64,000 nucleotides of DNA, taken from contig JASAMV010004059.1 of the NCBI GenBank assembly GCA_030248065.1, positions 1 through 64,000 on the forward strand, in the 5' to 3' direction. The stretch is from Rhynchonema sp. JSB1_4 (lineage: Eukaryota; Nematoda; Chromadorea; Monhysterida; Xyalidae). This document shows, in pieces, positions 55,906-64,000 of this stretch (positions within the stretch are counted from its first letter, which is position 1; each line of letters begins with the position of its first letter). The notes under the pieces were generated by a model. That model was not told the origin of the DNA and did not search any database. It was given only the letters and a program-made list of their open reading frames with translations. The position numbers and the translations under genes were made by a program.

Positions 55906-58900
55906 CTAGATCCGTCGCGCTTTTTTCGGTCTTTTGCCGAGTTCTTTGATAGGCGTATGGTCAGTAATAGAGGCCACGCGCACGCCGGCTAATGTTAGAC
56001 CACCAATCGCACTGAAACGACCGGGCCCTGCAATGTCGTGATTTTCTGGGATATTTATTTTCGTTTTATAATACCACAATCTTGGCACGCTTGTTTGCAC
56101 AAACCGTTATTCTGAGTGAGAAGAGCACAACAAAAAATTTAATGGCCAAACTAACTCAATTAACGATCAAATTACCGATGGATGATAGTGTAATATGCAA
56201 CTTCATTTTCTCAAGAAAACGTTTGGTTCCCTCCGGAGCATGTCCACCCAGCAAACAGGAAACCAAAACCACAAAACGAAAAAAAATTAACCAACCTAGA
56301 CCTTTGACCTTGACTCGCACCGTTTTTATATCACGTCTGAGCGCCCGCAAGCCGGCAGCGATGCCTGCAAATCGACGTCAGGCAAATCAATTTTTGCGAT
56401 AGCGACGCAAGAAAACGATTGTATACAACTCTGAACACGAACTATGAATGTTGGCTTTTGTTTATTACGTCGTAGCGCATCGGTCGAAAGTGAAAAGTGC
56501 AACAAATGTATGAAAGATCGACGGCAAGTCGTCTCAACGTGAAACATTAGCCAGCCGGCCATCTAACTATCATGCAAGCAAACAAATTGTGAAAAAAGGC
56601 CTAACTGTTTACCCACTGTGCATGATTGTCGTGTGATGACGGGTAGGGTTAAAGGGTGTGTCTAACGTCTCTTAACCCAATATTTTATGAGGTGCAATCG
56701 AAAGATGACCTCGACAGGCCGGCGTGTGCAAAACACCGCGTCTTCTATCTATTGGTCGCACAATGACTATATAAGAATTCATCAAAATCAATCCTGATTT
56801 TCACGTTCAGTCACTCTTAACCACTGTGCTATTTGTGATTCTCACAAAACATTTTCAGCTGAAAATAATCTAGCAGATCAACCACGTTGCCGCAGGTCTG
56901 AAACATTCTCTTTACTACATGCTTTGTGTGCGATCACGCAACGCAACGTCATTGCCCCGTCACTTTCCCTCTTTACGATTCAGGAAAAAAATTTGACCAA
57001 TTCTTATAAAGTCATTGTGCGACCAATAGCTAAATCGCGAAATTTTGAGGGTTACTTTTTGAATTAAATCAATTTCCGGACACAAAACTCCAGGCGCTTT
57101 TAAGTGCGCGCTACTCAAATTTAGCGTTTTTCTGCTGAAACATTGCATGTTTAAGCGCGGCTCAGCCGCCTATACAATGCACGTAAACGCAAGACGCGGT
57201 TTTTTTGCACGCGGCCTTTCGAAGTCATCTTTCAATTCCACCCAACAAAACATGGGGGTTAGAAAACGTTAGACACACCCTTTAAAGGCGGGGGGAGGTA
57301 CTCTATGCTTGCGGGCCGGAAAAAACCCAAAAAACCGTTTTTTCCGAGGCCCGGAAAAATACGTTTTTATTTTTCCGGGAATTTTTCCGAGTGGCAGCTT
57401 TTGGAAAAAAACGGTTTTTTTTCAAAAATTTCCGAGGTATTTTCCAAGGTTGCGAGAGGATGTTGTCAAAACCAATGTAAATCGGTACTAAACAGTTCAA
57501 AATGAGCACTTTTTAATCTCCAAGTGCATTTTAGCCTGTTTCAGGCCATTTCCCGACGAAATTTTCTCCAAAATAGGCGTTTTTGGACCACGGGTATCCT
57601 TAAGTACTAGAAAAATATTTGGAAAAAACGTTTTTTTTCTCGAAAAAAAACGGCTTTTTCCAAAAATACATTTTGCGGAAAAATACGCAAGTATACGGTA
57701 CTCGACACTATAGTTGCAATTTTTCCGTAAATATATATTTACTGAAAAAAAACCGTTTTTTCCCGATATTTTCCGAGCCAAATTTGGGCACCGGTCAAAA
57801 TGGTGTATACTTGGCACATGATGCGCTAAAAATGGTGTATGAAAAAATCCTGTTCAGAAAGTGCGAATAAAAGCTGAAAAAGGGTTGGAAAACACTTGAA
57901 AAAGTATGTTTCTGCAACTAAACTGGGCTGTTTCCCATAATTTTGACACCTTTTCAGAAAAGTTCAAAATCAGCCGTGCAGTTTTTCCGGAAAAATATAT
58001 TTCACTGAAAAAAAACGGTTTTTTCGTTTTTGTCCAAGGAAAAACACCTGTTGTTTCCACCTGCAACTATACTCGACACCCGACATCTGAGAACAAGCCG
58101 ACACCCGGCAGTTCTAAAAACACCTGACATCTAATTTTTGACCCAAAAGGGATGCGAGAGCATTGTGTAACTGTTGTATTTAGCAAAGTATTGAAAAAAT
58201 TAATTTGAAGTCCTATCTACGCCTAGGTTTCGCGGGGTATTCGAGACCGCGGTATTCAAAAACAGACAGAAGTTGGATCATTTGTATTATTAATGCTAAT
58301 TTTGGCTCAGTTTAACGAATTCAAGTTTTTTCAAACGAAATAACACCAAATGTCACATTGTGCGCCTTCGGAAACATTTGGTTCGAAGAAAATTTTCTCT
58401 CGAAACTGTTCTCTCAGCAAAACTGATGCTTTGAACCGCAAGTGTCGGGTGTCGGGACCCCAAAAAAACGACACCCGACATCTGGAGGCACCCGACACCT
58501 ACACTTTTTTTGGCACCGCACCCGATATCCCTCTAACCCTACTGGCGAACAGCGCGTCTTTGTTTTTTTTATAGAAAAAAACCAACAAAATAGAAAAAGG
58601 TCTGTGGTTTGTGAGAACAAGGTGAATACAAAGTGTGCGTTTTGGTCTTTGCTTTCGCCATGGCGCGCGACACTTTTGTTTCCAATGGCAAGAAACATCA
58701 CTTTTGAAGAAAAACATTTGGTCTCACATCGACCCGGTTTGTTTTCGTCTTTTTCTCAGCAAAATCGGTTTTCACCCTGCAAACATTTACATACCTGTGG
58801 TTTGACCAGCCACTTCAGATTTCTTTTTCGCGTTCTTGAATCCCTCTCGTCCCGACGACGTTGATGTGATCGTGACTCCCTGCAGATTTGAACAATAAAA

Positions 58901-61039
58901 TAAATGATTATTTTTACCCCATGGTGCATTTTTAGACGTTCGTTTCGGTTCACTTTTTAAATGGCGAAAAACACCGCACACGCTGTATCAAGCGAGACTC
59001 GATAAATTGTCGAACGCCATAAAATTCGTTTTTGTCTCGTTGGCCTGGTAGAAATTAGAGTTCTCACGAACCTAAAAAATGCGAGCCCAACCGGCACAAA
59101 GAACGGCCACGCAGCAGTGGTGTCGTTGAGAAATCGAAATTTTCCCATATCCAGCCCAATTTTCGGGAAATTTCCCATACATACCCCCAAAAATCAAAAA
59201 TTTCCCATACCAGGGGGGTTTCTCCAAAAACTCAAAAATTTCCCATACCCGAGGGTGGGGGTTTTGAAAAAAATGACCCCAAAAATCTTCTAAAAGTGCC
59301 AAAATTAGTCTGAAAAGTGGTTAAAACAGAGTTTTCTTGCGGCAGCAAGCAATTTTTGACATTTTTGGACGAAAATGGCCAATTTTGGTACTTCTCGGGG
59401 CCAAAAAGTCATTTCTTAGGGGTGCTTGTTCCAAAAGTGAAAAATTTCCCATACCCCATATCAGGGGGGTAACCCCCCCCAACCCCCTAACGACACCACT
59501 GCCACGCAGCAATCACCTTGCTTGTTTGTGGCTTGGCACCTCGCCCGTCTGTGAAAAACGGGCAAAACTCACTGCTGTTACATTATTGCGGTAAAGGTGA
59601 AGTTTTCTTATACAAAACCAAACATAATAAAAAATCAAAACAAAACAAATCCGACATTTGCATCGGTGAACATGATGAGCGTGTTGTTTTTCGATGCCTT
59701 CAGATGACAAATGGGCAGATCCTCGTATTTGACGCCATTGTACAATCGTTTCTGCGTTTCCAACGTCGGAAAAAAGGACTGCTCTTCGCCAGACACCTGT
59801 GCGGCGATTTCTGCCTGTTCCCATGGCTTCTCGCCGACAATGCCGTCTGCGAAGTCGAGGTTTGAATCAGTGGTGTCGTTGGGAAAATCGAAATTTTCTC
59901 ATACACAGTATACTGGCAGGCGAAAAAAACCGTTTTTTTTCGAAAAAAAAACGAAAGAAACGTTTTTTCCGAGACCCGAATGCTTTTCTATTCATTTTTC
60001 CGTGGGTACCTTTTCGGTTTTTGACCGGAAAAATATCGCTACTTTATTCCAATTCTGCAAAAAATTGTAATGCAAAACTGATGAGTTTTTCGATTTTAGT
60101 GAAAAAATTGGCTCGAGCACGAAAATTAACCGGCCCAAAATGGGTCAAAAAGCGTGTAAACCAAGTGTTTTCGACTGACTTCAACACTCTTCAAGAACAC
60201 TCTCGTCATTTCGAACAAATTTTGCACTGAAATTGTTATATTGTTCGAAATTACGTTCTTAAGCACTGGAAAAATATTTGGAAAAAAACGGTTCTTTTTT
60301 CGGAAAAAAAACGTTTTTTCCACGAAAAATAAAAACCGATTCTTTATGACAGTATAATACACAGCACAATTTTCAGGAAGTTCCCATACATAGCCCCAAA
60401 AACCAAAAATTTGGCTAAAAACGGTCAATTTTCAGAACTTCTTGGGGTCAAAAGTCATTTCTTAGGGGTGCTTGTTCCAAAAGTGATAAATTTCCCACAC
60501 CTCATACTCTCGGGCCGATTTTCCATACCCCATGGCAGAGGGGTCACCACCAACTGGTTTGAATCAAGTCAACTGGGTTTTTTTCATCTCAAAAAACACA
60601 GTCAACAAGTATCTGTGTATTGATCGGGACCAGCATTTCACTGCGCAGAATATGCACAATACAGAACAGTAATTTTCAATCCCCTGCATGGAGGTTCACT
60701 ACAGAGAGAGAGAGAGAGAGACTCGACTGTAAAATTGCCATTGCCACTTCATCCAAACGTGAGTATGAAAAAAGTGGTCGCAGTTTGGGTGATGAATTTT
60801 TGTGCAAATAATAATCAAATCCGCAGCAGCGCACCTTGTTTGGCGGTCGAATCGGCCGTTGCGTCTCGGTACTCGGACATTTTTCGCGGCTGCGACGGTC
60901 GACGACAAATGAGCGTCGATCGAGAGATGGAACGAACGAATTGGGGCAGCACAGCAGCAGCAGCAGCTGATTGGGTGGAGAGCGGCAGCAGAATGCCCAA
61001 ACACGAATGGCACAACGTTGACAGCCGATTTGGCATCAT
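55906..61039 (-). CDS. MRPS11: Mitochondrial small-subunit ribosomal protein uS11m
   Basis: Five exons join perfectly in phase on the minus strand: 61039-60835, 59846-59656, 58879-58795, 56364-56296 and 56027-55906 (223 aa). Exon 1 is a basic, hydroxylated mitochondrial targeting region with a run of alanines. Exon 2 reads GVKYEDLPICHLKASKNNT, the start of the uS11 fold. Exons 3-4 read GREGFKNAKKKS, AGQTTGIAAGLRAL and TVRVKVKGLG. Exon 5 has the 16S rRNA-binding and C-terminal signature GPGRFSAIGGL ... ITDHTPIKELGKRPKKARRI. uS11m sits on the platform of the mitochondrial small subunit. Introns of 0.3-2.4 kb are filled with degraded repeats. The ATG at 61039 is the first of two adjacent ones. 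The identity is essentially certain. Confidence 0.94.
56653..57281. mobile_element. TTAA-inserted element (629 bp) in an MRPS11 intron
   Basis: Ends AGGGTGTGTCTAACGT and ACGTTAGACACACCCT flanked by TTAA at 56649-56652 and 57282-57285. A second inverted pair lies inside (TATTGGTCGCACAATGACT and its complement at about 57010), related to the 51085 element. Non-coding; same insertion type as 956-2041 and 44181-45840. Confidence 0.85.
57300..58130. repeat. Degenerate repeat block with (A)n-CGG-(T)n units in an MRPS11 intron
   Basis: Many short units of the form AAAACCGTTTTTTCC or TTTTCCGGAAAAA recur in both orientations, and similar units return at about 59925-60320. This looks like several eroded copies of one element. 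Open frames here are repeat artefacts. Confidence 0.6.
58440..58510. repeat. GACACCCGACA short repeat cluster
   Basis: Units of CGACACCCGACATCTG occur in both orientations (also at 58073-58130), making a small hairpin near 58443-58500 in an MRPS11 intron. Function unknown. Confidence 0.5.
59110..59510. repeat. AAATTTCCCATAC repeat block, copy 1, in MRPS11 intron
   Basis: The phrase AAATTTCCCATAC recurs at least five times with GTGGTGTCGTT at the left end and AACGACACCACTG at the right. A related block occupies about 59870-60550 around exon-free sequence. The inverted ends suggest an element flanked by GTGGTGTCGTT/AACGACACCAC. Confidence 0.6.
59870..60550. repeat. AAATTTCCCATAC repeat block, copy 2, interrupted
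   Basis: Begins AGTGGTGTCGTTGGG like copy 1 and ends with CATACCCCATGG and GGGGTCACC, with a block of A/CGG/T units inserted in the middle. It lies in MRPS11 intron 1. Confidence 0.5.
60704..60721 (+). repeat. GA microsatellite
   Basis: Nine GA units in MRPS11 intron 1, about 110 bp past the exon 1 donor. Confidence 0.8.
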
Positions 61040-61578
61040 TTTTTTTATTACTTTTGTTGCCGTCGCGTTCCGCAAAGCGTGTTTTTTCGCATGCAGAGGC
61101 CAGCGTCGCCGCGAACCCCAAAGATTTTATTGCACAAAAGTGGTTGTTTTTCTACAAGTCGACACCAGAGATTAGGATCGGGCCGCGCCGGGATTTTGGA
61201 CTTGCCGGCCCGGCCCGACCCAGCCCGAATTGCTCAAATTTCAAGCAGAGGTCGCAATCGGGCCGGGATGCCCGGCCCGGCCCGAATTTTTTGGCTCAGA
61301 TAACCCAATTTTTGTCATAATTTTTGCGATTTTTTTGAACCTATTTTTTGGTTGAAAACAACGGTGTTGCAGGAGGGTGGGGGCAGTGTAGTACTGGGTC
61401 GCCAAAAATCAAGGTATAGTATAGTGTACTAAGTAGGTAATAATGTGTAAATATTAATGAAAATGTACTAAGATGTACTAAATCCGCGCGTAGCGCGCGA
61501 TTTTTTGCCTATTTGGGACAAAAATACCGATTTTGAGCCATTTTGAGGCAAAAATACCCATTTTGGGGTCGAAATGTG

Positions 61579-61655
61579 TTGACGATAGATAGATTGTTCC
61601 CAGAATTTGTTGACGATAGATAGATTTGCCCATAAGTGTTGACGATAGATAGATG
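61579..61655 (+). repeat. GTTGACGATAGATAGAT tandem repeat
   Basis: Three spaced copies of the 17-bp unit GTTGACGATAGATAGAT inside the 2.3 kb hAT-type element. Confidence 0.8.
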
Positions 61656-62069
61656 AATTTGGGGAGGGACCCCCCCAACACCCCGCCCCCCCCCCAAGTA
61701 CTACCCTGGGTGGGGGTGGGAGTGGCCCCCTAGGTACGGTACAGTAGGTAGGTAGGTTGACGCTCCATCCTGGTACACTGGGTAGGTCGCCGCCCGGCGG
61801 CTAGTACAGTAAGTTGCGATTTTTGGCTCAAATGGTATAAATATAAAATCGGTACTTTTCACTCCAAATAGGCGATAAATCGCGCGCTACGCGCGAAATT
61901 AGCGTTTTAGAGCACATTTTCTTCAAAATTTCGACCTAAAAATTTTGTTCCCACCAGCCCGGCCGGTACAGTAGGTAGGTTGCCGTCCCACATTTTTGGT
62001 GGTACAGTAGGTTGCCGCCGCGCCTGGGTAGCTACTAGGTATGGGGGCAATACCGATTTTTTGACCCAG

Positions 62070-62166
62070 GCCAATACCCAATACCCAATACCAGGGCCCA
62101 CCCCCAATACCCAATACCCAATACTCAGGTTGAGACCCAATACCCAATACCGACCCAATACCCAAA
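62070..62166 (+). repeat. CCCAATA repeat array 1
   Basis: About ten units of ACCCAATA broken by short inserts. The complementary form TATTGGGT fills 62806-62874, so the two arrays could pair. Inside the 2.3 kb hAT-type element. Confidence 0.85.
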
Positions 62167-62737
62167 AATTCCAAACTTTTTTTGAAAAAATGGGCCTGTT
62201 TTGGGTTTTTTTTATCGAATACTAAGTAAGATATGACCGAATTTCTCATTCTTCTTAACATTGCAGCTAAAAAAGCGATTTCAAAGGCTAAAAAATTGAA
62301 AATTTTTCACCATTTCAGGGCTCTGGAGGAGAAAAATAGGGCAAAACAGGGGTATTGGGTGGCACCCAGTGTAGTTCCTGGGGGGAGGAGGGGGGGTCCC
62401 CCCCTAAGGTACACTAACCGCCGCGACCAAGGTACACTAGTACACATACCGCCGCGTCAGGTACACTAACCGCCTCAACTTTTGCCTAAAATGGCCATTT
62501 AGGCCAAAAGGGCATTTAACGCAAAAAATTTTTAATTTTCAAAAAACCAAAAAACCCCCTTTAAAAAAATTCCAAAAAGGGGTAAAAATAGGTCAAATTT
62601 TCTACCTCAAAAAGTGACTTTTTCCTGATTTTGGGTCTTCCCCCCCCCCTTCCCCCCCAGGGAGGTACACTAACCGCCTCACGGAAAAAAGGGGTAGGTA
62701 CACTAACCGCCGCGCCGGACCAGGAACTACACTGGTG

Positions 62738-62878
62738 GCACCCAATACCTGGAAAAGACCCAATCCAATACCCAATACCAGGCCCACACCCAATACCCAA
62801 TACCTGGTATTGGGTATTGGCATTGGGTACCCAATACCAGGTATTGGGTGATATTGGGTATTGGGTATTGGCAGTGGT
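62738..62878. repeat. CCCAATA / TATTGGG inverted array 2
   Basis: CCCAATACC units (62738-62805) pass into their complement GGTATTGGGT (62806-62878), a natural hairpin. Confidence 0.85.
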
Positions 62879-62892
62879 GTAGCTACCCAGGC

Positions 62893-63240
62893 GGGGCGGC
62901 AACCTACTGTACCACCCAAAATGCGGGGCGGCAACCTACCTACTGTACCAGCCGAGCTAGGGGGGGGGGTCGTACCACTTGGGGGGGGTCATCTGGAAAC
63001 CGAAATTTTTTATGTCTAAATACTGAAGAAAATGTGGCCTAAAACACTAATTTCGCGCGCAGCGCGCGATTTTTCGCCTATTTGCAGACAAATATGCTAA
63101 TTTTATGCAATTTTAAGCCAAAAATGAATGTTTTGGGTGAAAAGTTAGGTGGGGCGGCAACCTACCTACTGTACCAGGGGAGGGGCGGCAACCTACCTAC
63201 TGTACCAGGCGAGGGGCGGCAACCTACCTACTGTACCTTG
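62893..63240. repeat. GGCGGCAACCTACCTACTGTACC units
   Basis: Two units at about 62895-62960 and three head-to-tail units at about 63150-63237, the latter spaced 31-33 bp. The complement GGTACAGTAGGTAGGTTGCC occurs at about 61735-61760 and 61965-62015. Inside the 2.3 kb hAT-type element. Confidence 0.85.
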
Positions 63241-63782
63241 GGGGGGACCCCCCACCCCCCCCCCCAGCCACACCATTGGGTATTGGGTATTGCCCCCATG
63301 CCTAGTAGCTACACCACTGGTTGAAAATACATTGTTTTCCATGAAAGTTCGTCAGATAGACAATACTGTGATCACTTACTTGCCGAATCCGCCAGAAATT
63401 TTAGTATTTTTGACAAAAAATCCCTACTTTTTCAGTAAAATAAGTCACTTCAGAAGCTTCGGGCCGGGTGCCCGGCCCGGCCCAGCCCGACTCTCCAAAT
63501 CTCCGGCCCGGCCCGAGCCAAAAGCCCAAAATCGCGGCCCGGCCCGGCCCGATTGCGACCTCTGATTTCAAGCCAAAACCATCGTTTTGGATAAAAAAAA
63601 CTCCATAAAATCGCGCTTCGCGCAGAGTACCGTAAAAACCTAAATACAGCCCCCCCGGAATAAAGCCCCCCGTAATACAGCCCCCCCAAAAAAAGGGGTC
63701 AGTGAATTAATAGAGCCCCCCCTAAAAGTAACATCCCCTATACAGTAGTGTATTAAGGCTTGATAGTGGTGCACAGGTACAC

Positions 63783-64000
63783 TAAAGGCCACTTTATACT
63801 TCGTCTCGTTGCGATACAAAGAACAAAAAACGCTGTATCGTTTCCCCTTTGTATCGAAGGTCGTTTATACTGGTTCCGAGACAACACACATTCGATACAC
63901 AAAAAAGTATAAATGACGTAACGCGACACGCGCAACGAGACAGCTGTTTTGTCTCGCCGAGACAAGATTTCGGGAGTTGAAAAATCTCAACTTGGATTTG
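63783..64000. mobile_element. MITE-like element cut by the window end
   Basis: Starts TAAAGGCCACTTTATACTTCG, close to the ends of the 50747 element (AAAGGCCTAACTATACTTCG). Internal GATACAAAG/CTTTGTATC and GTCTCG/CGAGAC pairs form hairpins. The right end lies beyond the window. Confidence 0.5.

Larger units (their letters stand above)
61246..63564. mobile_element. hAT-type element with CAGAGGTCGCAATCGGGCC termini (2.3 kb)
   Basis: Inverted ends CAGAGGTCGCAATCGGGCC and its complement are flanked by an exact 8-bp duplication, ATTTCAAG, at 61238-61245 and 63565-63572. Next to each end lie GGCCCGG-rich tracts. The interior has no transposase. It contains inverted GCGCGCGTAGCGCGCG-type hairpins (61487, 61885, 63050), three GTTGACGATAGATAGAT units at 61579-61655, (CCCAATA)n tracts and many copies of a GGCGGCAACCTACC unit. 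It lies about 200 bp upstream of the MRPS11 start codon. Confidence 0.85.

Noticed and set aside
59518..59865. Plus-strand frame over 59.7 kb
   Set aside because: The minus strand encodes uS11m residues with proper splice sites at the same place.
60735..61175. 146-codon plus-strand frame that looks coding
   Set aside because: It is antisense to MRPS11 exon 1, whose minus-strand frame joins in phase to four further uS11m exons.
62070..62878. CCCAATA arrays as a possible telomere repeat
   Set aside because: They are interrupted, occur in both orientations and lie inside a transposon with target duplications.

Overview
The window is nuclear DNA of an animal. It has spliced genes with short exons, GT donors and mostly TTTCAG or TTGCAG acceptors, and it includes a mitochondrial ribosomal protein gene and an FBXO31-type F-box gene. 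Secreted PAN/apple-like proteins, TIL-type inhibitors and an ionotropic-receptor-like channel suggest a protostome, perhaps an ecdysozoan. I cannot name a species. Transposon remnants fill most introns and intergenic space.

Layout. 1-4.4 kb: an ionotropic glutamate receptor-like gene (+) that carries two transposons, a 1.1 kb palindromic TTAA element inside coding sequence and a 1.2 kb hAT element. 5.3-6.0 kb: a small single-pass membrane protein. 6.4-18.2 kb: a secreted protease/inhibitor cluster (+). It holds two tandemly duplicated TIL-domain genes and a PAN-linker-S1 protease of 443 aa; the exon bearing the catalytic serine lies 3.3 kb beyond the previous exon, across a repeat-filled intron. 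18.2-25.6 kb: no convincing gene. 25.6-36.3 kb: a large single-pass membrane protein with a long Ser/Pro-rich tail (+). 37.3-41.5 kb: a PAN-like gene (+). 43.0 kb: a small membrane protein (+). 44.2-45.8 kb: a 1.66 kb palindromic TTAA element. 46.8-51.9 kb: an FBXO31-like gene (+). 52.3-55.0 kb: a secreted/membrane protein (-). 55.9-61.0 kb: MRPS11/uS11m (-), complete in five exons. 61.2-63.6 kb: a 2.3 kb hAT-type element with exact 8-bp target duplications. 63.8-64.0 kb: the start of another repeat.

How the genes relate. The protease and its inhibitor-like neighbours share an N-terminal plan: signal peptide, PAN/apple-like cysteine module, then a Thr/Arg-rich linker. They differ in the C-terminal module (TIL inhibitor or S1 protease). 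The 37-41 kb gene appears to join two PAN-like modules with the same kind of linker. The locus therefore looks like a place where extracellular modules have been shuffled and duplicated. At least three TTAA elements, several hAT elements and many short inverted-repeat elements sit in or beside the genes, and some of them break exons or touch splice sites. Gene models were assembled by eye from splice phase; unresolved junctions are stated.
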